This document shows, in pieces, positions 1-6,930 of a stretch of DNA of 32,395 bases (the stretch's first letter is position 1; each line of letters opens with the position of its first letter). The translations under genes were made by a program, and so were the position numbers. The stretch is taken from contig DDHN01000001.1 of NCBI GenBank assembly GCA_002338125.1, positions 1 through 32,395 of the forward strand, read 5' to 3'. The DNA comes from Patescibacteria group bacterium UBA1875 (lineage in GTDB: Bacteria; Patescibacteriota; CPR2; UBA1875). The notes under the pieces are model-generated. The model saw only the letters and a list, made by a program, of their open reading frames with translations. It had not been told where the DNA came from and did not search any database.

Positions 1-273
1 TAAATTCCAGTTTTTAATATTTACGGGAAAATCATTCCCGTTGTATAGCTCTATCCATTCATTTTTACCCTCTTCTTCAACTTTTGCCCCATTATTATAT
101 GCGAGATGACCAGTATCATAGTATACTTCATTAATAACAATATTATTGTCGAAAACAGAAACCTGGTTCCCCTTTATTTCAACTCTATCAGTAAAATATG
201 CGCCAGAACCACTGATTGTGGCGGCCATAATTGATGAAGCCATAAAAAAACATTTTAAAATCTTTTTATACAT
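1..273 (-). CDS. Lamin-tail-domain (LTD) surface protein with SipW-type signal, partial (3' end off the window)
   Basis: The first 91 codons of a gene that runs off the left edge. Residues 1-30 form a signal segment ending in GAYFTDR, the hallmark of substrates of SipW-type signal peptidases. From about residue 44 the reading (INEVYYD, then EWIELYNGNDFPVNIKNWNL) matches the start of a lamin-tail domain, a small beta-sandwich found in many secreted bacterial proteins. The ATG at 271-273 has a perfect AGGAGG 9 nt upstream (283-288), inside the 3' end of the signal peptidase gene. The two genes overlap by 8 nt and are probably co-translated. The matching processing enzyme is therefore encoded immediately upstream. 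What lies C-terminal of the LTD start, such as more LTD copies or a sorting signal, cannot be seen. Confidence 0.85.
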   Translation of the reverse strand, partial: MYKKILKCFFMASSIMAATISGSGAYFTDRVEIKGNQVSVFDNNIVINEVYYDTGHLAYNNGAKVEEEGKNEWIELYNGNDFPVNIKNWNL

Positions 274-916
274 TTTTTTGTTCCTCCTTTATAGCTTCTG
301 CTCGATTTTTTTCCATCCAGCTCTTAATATTATTTTTATATACTTTTATTTTGCTATACACAGCCTTCTTGTTATCCCAAGTCTTGGTATTTCTTTTTTT
401 TATTCTGATAATTTCTTTCTTAATATTATTAATTTCTTCATAAATGATTATCGTTGCCGGAATAATAATAAATATTAAAAGACCCGGAAGTGTTCTTAAG
501 AAACTTACCAAATAACCAACAAGTGGAACTGTGACATATACCTTACCAATTATTTCGGATTCACTCACTAGATCTATATCAGGAGCCGGATTTGCATCCC
601 CTTTCAGACGATAATAAGCATTGCCTCTATCATCTATTAACTCAACTATACGATGAGTCATTGTGTCTTTCCCGCCTGAAATCTGATAGGTTACAATATC
701 TCCAACAGAATATTCATTATTCTTTTTGTCAAATACTATACTGCCTTGTTTTACTGCCGGTTCCATACTACCAGACCTAACAGTGAACATTCGATAGCCA
801 CCTATTTCAAGAGAAGAGATAATAATAATCAACGAAAAGATAATTATTGCCGTATAGATGATTGCACTAATTGCTTTTAAAAAATTACTTTTTGTCTGTT
901 TATTTTTAGTAATCAT
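266..916 (-). CDS. sipW: Signal peptidase I, SipW (ER/archaeal) type
   Basis: A 216-residue membrane serine protease that cleaves signal peptides of exported proteins. An N-terminal membrane segment (about residues 14-37) is followed by the catalytic motif SGSMEP with the nucleophile at Ser50, and by MTHRI with His88. A His general base in place of the Lys of the usual bacterial LepB marks the ER/archaeal/SipW subfamily. A second hydrophobic stretch lies at about 124-155 and the tail is basic. Both neighbours (984-1895 and 1-273) carry the GAYFTD signal of SipW substrates, so this is very probably their dedicated peptidase. The ATG at 914-916 has a weak AAAGG upstream. A strong hairpin at 934-973 separates it from the upstream gene. 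The subfamily call is secure; the symbol is by analogy to Bacillus. Confidence 0.9.
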   Translation of the reverse strand: MITKNKQTKSNFLKAISAIIYTAIIIFSLIIIISSLEIGGYRMFTVRSGSMEPAVKQGSIVFDKKNNEYSVGDIVTYQISGGKDTMTHRIVELIDDRGNAYYRLKGDANPAPDIDLVSESEIIGKVYVTVPLVGYLVSFLRTLPGLLIFIIIPATIIIYEEINNIKKEIIRIKKRNTKTWDNKKAVYSKIKVYKNNIKSWMEKNRAEAIKEEQKNV

Positions 917-933
917 TTGATTTACCTTTATGT

Positions 934-973
934 TGCATCTAGCGGAACGAATTACTCGTCCCGCCTAGATGCA
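934..973 (-). promoter_or_regulatory. Intercistronic hairpin between the TasA-like gene and the signal peptidase gene
   Basis: A near-perfect inverted repeat: arms 934-950 and 956-973 (TGCATCTAG...CCTAGATGCA core) with the 5-nt loop ATTAC, one bulge and one mismatch over about 17 bp. No U-run follows on the minus strand, so it does not look like an intrinsic terminator. Its place between a presumed abundant structural protein and its peptidase suggests an mRNA-stabilising or expression-ratio element; that role is inference. Confidence 0.6.
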
Positions 974-983
974 TCTTGCCGAC

Positions 984-1895
984 TTATGACTTGTAGTAAT
1001 CAATCAAACCAGTTTCAAACAAGTATTTTGTCGGAGCCCAACCTGACATTGTACCGCCGGTCCAATGTGAGCTAAGAACTAACCAAACCTTTTGGTTTAG
1101 CTTAGTACCTAGATCAACACTACCTGAAAGAGCTATATTCCCAGAACCGTCGCTAGTTCCAACTCCAAGCACTTCGCCACCGTAATATGGATCATCTCCT
1201 ATCACCAAGCTATAAGACGTATTGGCGCTAGGGGCAACACCGTTAAAGCTATAATTGAACATGCTATCCATCACCCCATATGTTAGAGTTCCATAAACAG
1301 CAGAAGATTGGTTGACGTCCCAGCCAGTTGGATTCTTGTCTTCAAGTACCACAGAGCCTTTAAGCTGCTCGGCTAAAACCTGGATGTCAAAGCCCATGGT
1401 GCGACCTTGGTATGCATTACCTGCCGTCGTCTTCATGCGATAGTTCTCGGTTACGTTCATATGCCAGCCTGCTGGTAACATACCGAGGAACATATTTGTT
1501 CCCCTTATGTCATTTACCGTAACATCATAGTTATATAATGTTTGTCCCCAGACAAAACCATTAGCATCGTGAACCTCTACAGCTAGCTTATACTCAATGA
1601 CATTAGCTAGACCTTTATCAGTAACATTTACTAATTTTTTAGTGATGTTTGCAGGGTTGCTACCGGTATTGTTAACCACAAAATCACTGTCAACTACAAA
1701 ACCAGGCTTCATATCTGGAAAATTGTAACTAGCGTGATTTGAATCAACCTCACCATCAACATCAATTGCTATTGTTCCTGTTTCAAGAGTATTCCCTGTC
1801 ACTTCCACTTGATCCGTAAAGTATGCACCCGTAGCACCAATTGCCATTACGGCAACAGCAGCAATCATCATTAGACTTTTTGCTATTTTTTTCAT
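984..1895 (-). CDS. TasA/camelysin (CalY)-like exported protein with SipW-type signal
   Basis: 303 residues from the ATG at 1893-1895. An in-frame GTG three codons upstream is rejected as start because it lies in the Shine-Dalgarno sequence AAGGAGGTGA. Residues 1-28 form a Lys-rich, Ala/Met-rich signal ending GATGAYFTD, the SipW-cognate motif. The mature start (GNTLETGTIAIDVDG, then FPDMKPGFVVDSDFVVNNTGS around residues 60-80) matches the camelysin/TasA family, whose Bacillus members form extracellular fibres or act as surface proteases. The rest is beta-rich, with a Ser/Gly/Tyr-rich C-terminal half and no Cys seen. It is first in a cluster with the signal peptidase and the LTD protein. A structural or fibre role is inferred from the family; a CPR-specific surface protein is the alternative. 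Confidence 0.8.
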   Translation of the reverse strand: MKKIAKSLMMIAAVAVMAIGATGAYFTDQVEVTGNTLETGTIAIDVDGEVDSNHASYNFPDMKPGFVVDSDFVVNNTGSNPANITKKLVNVTDKGLANVIEYKLAVEVHDANGFVWGQTLYNYDVTVNDIRGTNMFLGMLPAGWHMNVTENYRMKTTAGNAYQGRTMGFDIQVLAEQLKGSVVLEDKNPTGWDVNQSSAVYGTLTYGVMDSMFNYSFNGVAPSANTSYSLVIGDDPYYGGEVLGVGTSDGSGNIALSGSVDLGTKLNQKVWLVLSSHWTGGTMSGWAPTKYLFETGLIDYYKS

Positions 1896-1903
1896 TTCTC
1901 TCA

Positions 1904-1909
1904 CCTCCT
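1904..1909 (-). promoter_or_regulatory. Ribosome binding site that fixes the TasA-like start
   Basis: AGGAGG within AAGGAGGTGA, a perfect anti-SD complement, 8 nt before the ATG at 1895. It overlaps the alternative GTG start (1902-1904), which makes that GTG very unlikely. It is the strongest SD in the window, consistent with high expression. Confidence 0.85.
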
Positions 1910-1943
1910 TTCCGATTTGATTTATCTAAATAGCTTACGAAAC

Positions 1944-1971
1944 AAGTTAAAACATATCCACCCTGTCTCAA
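1944..1971 (-). promoter_or_regulatory. Possible promoter of the TasA-like/sipW/LTD cluster
   Basis: TTGAGA (1966-1971), a 16-bp spacer and TAACTT (1944-1949) lie between the upstream terminator and the strong RBS. The -10 box is poor. An alternative pairing is TTAACT with TAGATA slightly downstream. A promoter is expected here because a terminator lies just upstream, but the exact boxes are uncertain. Confidence 0.3.
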
Positions 1972-2001
1972 GCTCGTTTCACAAGCATATCGACCGCAAA
2001 C

Positions 2002-2027
2002 AAAAAAACCGGCACAAAGGCCGGTTT
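2002..2027 (-). terminator. Rho-independent terminator (minus strand) downstream of gyrA
   Basis: A perfect 8-bp stem, AAACCGGC (2006-2013) with GCCGGTTT (2020-2027), and a 6-nt loop. On the minus strand it is followed directly by a run of U residues (2002-2008). It lies about 180 nt beyond the gyrA stop and ends either the gyrBA transcript or a small RNA encoded between the two. Confidence 0.85.
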
Positions 2028-2124
2028 CACCATTTCGTCATCTGAACATTTGTTCCATGCACCTGGTGACCAAATTATGGTACACAGAAGAACGACGATC
2101 CTACCCCCTTAATAATAAATATTA
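2002..2124 (-). ncRNA. Possible small structured RNA between gyrA and the TasA-like cluster
   Basis: The 313-nt gap 1896-2208 holds no convincing ORF. On the minus strand a TATTAT box (2119-2124) precedes a GGGGG start at about 2112. About 110 nt follow with pairing potential (TCGTC with GACGA, TTCTG with CAGAT, ACCA with TGGT, GAAC with GTTC), ending in the strong terminator. Size and layout resemble a small stable RNA, but I find no SRP signature (GGAAGGAAGCAG) and no good -35 box. It could equally be the gyrA 3' UTR. The upstream part of the gap (2125-2208) is AT-rich with nothing recognisable. Confidence 0.3.
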
Positions 2125-2208
2125 AGCTACTAATTACAGTAAACACCCTAGCATTTAAATTGTAAAGCTTTTTTTATATTTGTTATCGTCAAAAGTCACA
2201 AATTTATA

Positions 2209-4869
2209 CTACTTTATCTTTTTTACTTTGAAATCAGTTTGTTTCTTTGAAGGTTTCTTGGCAACTTTCCTTACCGTAAATTCAGACTTTGCCTTTGGCT
2301 TTATCGATTTCTTGACTGGTGCTTTCTTTGGTTTCGTAACTTTTTTTGCCGGCATCTTAGCTATCTTCTTTGGCGCTTCCTCTAGACCAAGTTTCTGTTG
2401 CGCATCTTTTTTCTTAGGAATACTAGAAATAGAAGCTACTGTATCGTCTTCACCAAGCCTCATTATCCTAACTCCCTGGGTGGCTCGACCCATTTTAGAT
2501 ATATCTTTCAAGGGTGTCCTAATAATAGTTCCCTTGGTTGAAATAACAACTAAATCATCTTCAAGAGAATCAATTATTTGCATCCCAACTGTTTTGCCGG
2601 TCTTGGCTGTGACTACCCCTGCTTTTGTACCCATACTACCTCGGTGATGAAGAGAGAAGTTTTTTACATCAGTTCTTTTCCCATATCCATTTTTCATAAC
2701 TATCAAAACTTCATCATTTTTTTCAGCAGAGTCCATTCCCACCACTACATCGTCACGTCGCAATTTTATACCTCTAACACCTCCCGCGCCACGCCCCATA
2801 GGTCTAATTTCTTTTTCGTTGAAACGAATTGCCTGAGATTGCTCCGTAACAATCATAATGTCTTCCGAACCATCAGTAACCCTGACCCAACCTAATTCGT
2901 CACCTTTTTTAAGTGAAATTGCGATAATACCTGTCTTGCGAATGTTTGCAAACGCATTGGTCTCCGTCTTCTTTATTATCCCGTGTCTAGTTGTCATTAC
3001 TAGAAAGGTATTTTCATTTAAGTCTGAGATTATGACAAAAGCCGTCACATATTCTTCTGGAGCTAATTGCAGTAGATTAACTATCGGACTACCTTTAGCT
3101 GTCCTTGACGCCTGAGGAATTTCATGAGCTTTTATCTGGAATACCCTTCCCTCATTAGTAAAGAACAAAATATTATCATGGTTTTCTGCCTCAGCCATCA
3201 TCTCTACAACATCCTCTTCTTTGGTTGCCATACCTAGAACTCCTTTACCACCTCGGCCCTGAGTCCGGTATGATGAAGATAAGACTCTTTTTATATAGTT
3301 ACCCTTGGTAAGAGTAATAACCACTTGCTCATTTGGGATTAAGTCTTCTTCAGAGAAGCCGCCTACCGCTTTTTTAATAATTTTTGTCCTACGAAGATCC
3401 CCATATTTATCTTTTAGCTCTTGAAGCTCCTCTTTGATAACTCCAAGCATTTTCTCTCGGCTTTTTAAAAGCTCTTCAAGGTATTTAATCTTTTTAATCA
3501 ATTCATCATATTCGTCTTTTATCTTCTTTCTTTCAAGACCGGCCAAAGTCCTTAGCTGCATAGCTAAAATAGCCAAGGCCTGGGCCTCTGAAAGTTTAAA
3601 TTTTTTGATCAAGTTAATTTTTGCTGTATCTTGATCTTTTGACTTTTTTATTGTGTCTATAACCTCATCAATATGATCAAGAGCTTTAAGTAAACCTTCA
3701 AGGATATGAGCTCTTTCTTTAGCTTTTCGAAGCTCATATTCAGAACGTCTTTTAACAACCTCTTCGCGATGCTTAATGAATTCTTGAAGAATCATCTTTA
3801 AAGTAAGTAATTGGGGGTTTATTCTGTCAACAAGTGCAATCATATTCATATGAAATTTGCATTGCATTTGAGTAAGTTTGTAAAGCTGATTCAAAATTTT
3901 ATTTGGATAAGCATCTTTTTTTAGATCAATTACAATTCGGACTGGATTTTTTCTATCAGATTCGTCTCTAATATCAGCAATCCCAACAATTTTTTTCGTT
4001 TTAACCAATTCGGATATTTTTTCTATCAAGGATGCTTTGTTGACTTGATATGGTATCTCCGTAACTATAATTTGAAATTTACCTTTCTTACTTTCTTCGA
4101 TAGTAGCTACTGCTCGCATCAAAACACCGCCTTTGCCCGTTCCGTATGCGGCCTTTATTTCGCCATCATCAAAAATCACTCCACCGGTAGGGAAATCTGG
4201 CCCTTTTACATGTTTCATAAGATCCTCAACCGTAGCATCTGGGTTATCAATGAGTTCGGTAGTCCCATCTACTAATTCTTGGAGATTGTGAGGCGGGATT
4301 TTAGTTGCCATGCCAACAGCAATACCCTCCGAACCATTCAGTAGGAGATTTGGTATTCTTGAAGGAAGTACAATCGGTTCTTGTTGTGTCCCGTCATAGT
4401 TAGGAGCAAAATCCACAGTTTCTTTATCGATATCAGAAAGTATTTCTTCCGAGAGCTTAGCCATCTTGGCTTCGGTATACCTCATAGCTGCGGCACTATC
4501 GCCATCGATAGAGCCAAAGTTGCCTTGACCATCAACTAGCATATAGCGCATCGCAAAATCTTGAGCCATCCTAACCATAGAGTCATAAACAGCTTGATCT
4601 CCATGAGGATGATATTTACCCAAAACCTCACCAACAACCGTAGCAGATTTTCGATATTTGGCTTGTGGCCGAAGTCCAAGGTTATCCATAGCATACAGAA
4701 TTCTACGATGTACTGGTTTAAGACCATCTCTTACATCTGGTAACGCTCTGGCAACAATAACGCTCATCGCATAGTCGAGATAGCTTTCTTGCATCTCTGT
4801 ATTAATATCTCGGGGTTCAACTTTCCCGATGTCGCCGGCTATAAATTTTTTATCTTTTTCTTCTGCCAC
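2209..4869 (-). CDS. gyrA: DNA gyrase subunit A
   Basis: 886 residues. GyrA carries the breakage-reunion activity of the gyrase A2B2 enzyme that introduces negative supercoils. The catalytic Tyr131 is in AAAMRYTEA. A GyrA box (QGRGGKG, residues 537-543, one change from QRRGGKG) separates it from ParC, and six-blade C-terminal repeats follow. The start is GTG (4867-4869), with AAGGAG overlapping the gyrB stop 9 nt upstream, so gyrB-gyrA is one operon. Two oddities: the residue matching E. coli Ser83 is Gln92 (HPHGDQAVYDS; the Asp87 equivalent is kept as Asp96), and the last ~70 residues (817-886) form a Lys/Pro/Ala-rich basic tail, opposite in charge to the acidic E. coli tail. Confidence 0.97.
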   Translation of the reverse strand: MAEEKDKKFIAGDIGKVEPRDINTEMQESYLDYAMSVIVARALPDVRDGLKPVHRRILYAMDNLGLRPQAKYRKSATVVGEVLGKYHPHGDQAVYDSMVRMAQDFAMRYMLVDGQGNFGSIDGDSAAAMRYTEAKMAKLSEEILSDIDKETVDFAPNYDGTQQEPIVLPSRIPNLLLNGSEGIAVGMATKIPPHNLQELVDGTTELIDNPDATVEDLMKHVKGPDFPTGGVIFDDGEIKAAYGTGKGGVLMRAVATIEESKKGKFQIIVTEIPYQVNKASLIEKISELVKTKKIVGIADIRDESDRKNPVRIVIDLKKDAYPNKILNQLYKLTQMQCKFHMNMIALVDRINPQLLTLKMILQEFIKHREEVVKRRSEYELRKAKERAHILEGLLKALDHIDEVIDTIKKSKDQDTAKINLIKKFKLSEAQALAILAMQLRTLAGLERKKIKDEYDELIKKIKYLEELLKSREKMLGVIKEELQELKDKYGDLRRTKIIKKAVGGFSEEDLIPNEQVVITLTKGNYIKRVLSSSYRTQGRGGKGVLGMATKEEDVVEMMAEAENHDNILFFTNEGRVFQIKAHEIPQASRTAKGSPIVNLLQLAPEEYVTAFVIISDLNENTFLVMTTRHGIIKKTETNAFANIRKTGIIAISLKKGDELGWVRVTDGSEDIMIVTEQSQAIRFNEKEIRPMGRGAGGVRGIKLRRDDVVVGMDSAEKNDEVLIVMKNGYGKRTDVKNFSLHHRGSMGTKAGVVTAKTGKTVGMQIIDSLEDDLVVISTKGTIIRTPLKDISKMGRATQGVRIMRLGEDDTVASISSIPKKKDAQQKLGLEEAPKKIAKMPAKKVTKPKKAPVKKSIKPKAKSEFTVRKVAKKPSKKQTDFKVKKIK

Positions 4870-4878
4870 TTTTACTCC

Positions 4879-6795
4879 TTAAATATCCAAGTTTTTAACA
4901 TCAGAAGCATGCGTTTGTATAAATCTCTTCCGAGGCTCTACGGCATCGCCCATTAACATCGAAAATATCTCATCAGCTCGTTCAGCATCTTCGGAAGTAA
5001 CTTGAAGTAAAACCCTATTTTCAGGATCCATTGTGGTATTCCAAAGCTGTTCAGGGTTCATCTCACCGAGACCTTTATATCTTTGGATGCTAATTTTTTT
5101 ATCACTATTTTTCTTTTGTTTCTCAATGATTTTTTCTTTTTGTCCTTCGGTATAGGCATATTCTTTTTTGTTTCCAGAGCCAATAGCATAAAGAGGCGGC
5201 TGGGCGATATATAGATAACCTTTTTCAATAATTTCTGGAAAGTTTCTATAAAAGAAAGTCAAAAGTAACGTTCTGATATGGGCCCCGTCAACATCAGCGT
5301 CGGTCATGATAATAATCCGATGATATCTTATTTTTGAAATATCATAATTTTCACCAATTCCAGCTCCCATTGCAATAATTAATGTCTTGATTTCTTCTGA
5401 GGAAAGCATCTTATCGATTCGGGCTTTTTCAACATTTAGAATTTTACCTCGAAGCGGAAGAATGGCTTGAAAGGTACGGTCCCGACCTTGCTTAGCACTT
5501 CCTCCGGCAGAATCGCCTTCAACTATATATATCTCTGATTTGGAGGCATCTTTTGAAGAGCAATCAGCAAGTTTGCCTGGTAAGGTCATGCCTTCTAGTG
5601 CCCCCTTTCTGATGACAGTATCTCTGGCAGCTCTAGCAGCCATTCTTGCTCTTGCAGAAAGTAAACATTTCCCTATAATCGATTTGGCTTCATTTGGATT
5701 CTCTTCCAGATAATATGAAAAATATTCCGAAAGAACTGTTTGAACCTGATTTTGAATTTCCGGATTACCAAGCTTAGCCTTTGTTTGGCCCTCAAACTGA
5801 GGATTAGGTAATTTTACAGAAATAACCGCCGAAAGTCCTTCACGGACATCTTCACCAGCCAAGTTACCATCAGTATCTTTCAAGAAACCACCCTTTTTGG
5901 CATAATCTTTAATCGCCTTGGTAAGGGCAGTCCTAAATCCAGTAATATGAGTTCCACCTTCTGGCGTTAAGATATTATTAGCAAAGCTTTGAACATTCTC
6001 TTTGTATGAGTCTGTGTATTGGATAGCAATTTCGATATTAGTATTATCAATTTTTTTCTCAACATAGAAAGGCTCTTTGTTTACTACCTCCTTATTATGA
6101 TTAAGGTGCTCTACATACGATTTGATTCCACCTTCAAAATAGTAACCATATTTTTTACCAGTTCGTTCATCTAGAAGTTTTACGTGAATACCCTTGGTGA
6201 GATAGGCTTGTTGACGTAACCGGTCTAATATTTTTTGATAATCGAATTCAATTATTTCGAAAATTTCCGGATCAGGCGAAAATGTGATAATTGTCCCGGT
6301 ATCATCTACTTTGCCAATTGTTTTTAAGGCCCCAACTGGCTTGCCTCCATCTTTATATTCCTGAACATAAGCCCTGCCGTCTCGGTGGATCTCCGCTCGA
6401 ACTTTTGTAGAAAGAGCGTTAACAACAGAAACACCGACACCATGTAGCCCCCCAGATACTTTGTAACCACTACCACCGAACTTACCACCAGCATGAAGAA
6501 TTGTCAGTACAGTTTCTAGGGTACTTTTTCCAGTTTGCTTGTGACGCTCAACGGGTATGCCTCGGCCGTTATCAGTCACCGTTACCGAATTGTCAGGATG
6601 AATGACAACATTAACTTCGCTACAATAACCAGCCATAGCCTCATCGATTGAATTGTCTACAACCTCCCAAACAAGATGGTGAAGGCCTTCAATGCCAGTA
6701 CCCCCGATATACATGCCAGGCCTCTTTCGAACAGCCTGGAGCCCTTCCAGCACTTGGATATCGGATGCACCATATTGTGATTTCTTTGTTGTCAA
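4879..6795 (-). CDS. gyrB: DNA gyrase subunit B
   Basis: 638 residues, the ATPase and TOPRIM subunit of gyrase. The N-terminal GHKL ATPase region shows VLEGLQAVRKRPGMYIGG, the conserved EVVDNSIDEA and DNGRGIPV, and GGLHGVGVSVVNALS. The TOPRIM domain has EGDSAGGSAKQ (about residues 425-435) and the metal-binding TDADVDGAHI (about 498-507). The C-terminal QRYKGLGEMNPEQLW matches the family. The length is that of the short form without the gammaproteobacterial insertion. The start appears to be TTG (6793-6795), with GGGGAG 9 nt upstream; no ATG is available nearby. The promoter is at 6891-6919, giving a leader of about 90 nt that contains a 10-bp hairpin. Confidence 0.97.
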   Translation of the reverse strand: MTTKKSQYGASDIQVLEGLQAVRKRPGMYIGGTGIEGLHHLVWEVVDNSIDEAMAGYCSEVNVVIHPDNSVTVTDNGRGIPVERHKQTGKSTLETVLTILHAGGKFGGSGYKVSGGLHGVGVSVVNALSTKVRAEIHRDGRAYVQEYKDGGKPVGALKTIGKVDDTGTIITFSPDPEIFEIIEFDYQKILDRLRQQAYLTKGIHVKLLDERTGKKYGYYFEGGIKSYVEHLNHNKEVVNKEPFYVEKKIDNTNIEIAIQYTDSYKENVQSFANNILTPEGGTHITGFRTALTKAIKDYAKKGGFLKDTDGNLAGEDVREGLSAVISVKLPNPQFEGQTKAKLGNPEIQNQVQTVLSEYFSYYLEENPNEAKSIIGKCLLSARARMAARAARDTVIRKGALEGMTLPGKLADCSSKDASKSEIYIVEGDSAGGSAKQGRDRTFQAILPLRGKILNVEKARIDKMLSSEEIKTLIIAMGAGIGENYDISKIRYHRIIIMTDADVDGAHIRTLLLTFFYRNFPEIIEKGYLYIAQPPLYAIGSGNKKEYAYTEGQKEKIIEKQKKNSDKKISIQRYKGLGEMNPEQLWNTTMDPENRVLLQVTSEDAERADEIFSMLMGDAVEPRKRFIQTHASDVKNLDI

Positions 6796-6827
6796 ATCAA
6801 ATTACTCCCCTGCATTAAATCAATTTT

Positions 6828-6857
6828 AAACCGATTTCTGCCCTCCAAAATCGGTTT
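6828..6857. repeat. 10-bp inverted repeat in the gyrB leader
   Basis: AAACCGATTT (6828-6837) and AAATCGGTTT (6848-6857) around a 10-nt loop. No U-run follows on either strand, so terminator function is doubtful. It lies between the gyrB promoter and RBS and could be a leader control element, or a weak terminator of the ATPase gene ending at 6931. Confidence 0.5.
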
Positions 6858-6890
6858 CGTTGAATATATAATTACCAATTTTACTATCTT

Positions 6891-6919
6891 ATTTTAGCAT
6901 ATTTTGGGTATAAACTCAA
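6891..6919 (-). promoter_or_regulatory. Promoter of gyrB-gyrA
   Basis: TTGAGT (6914-6919), a 17-bp spacer and TAAAAT (6891-6896) on the minus strand, just beyond the stop codon of the upstream ATPase gene. Consensus-like boxes with optimal spacing. Confidence 0.7.
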
Positions 6920-6930
6920 AGAGAATTTTA

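Noticed and set aside
2002..2124. SRP (4.5S) RNA
   Set aside because: Some words resemble E. coli 4.5S RNA (CTGTGTACCA, CAGATGACG), but the diagnostic GGAAGGAAGCAG loop is missing and the ends do not pair.
2180..2647. Plus-strand open frame opposite the gyrA C-terminus (and similar antisense frames elsewhere)
   Set aside because: Shadows of real genes; Phe/Ser/Leu-rich translations of antisense Lys/Glu codons with no RBS or family motifs.
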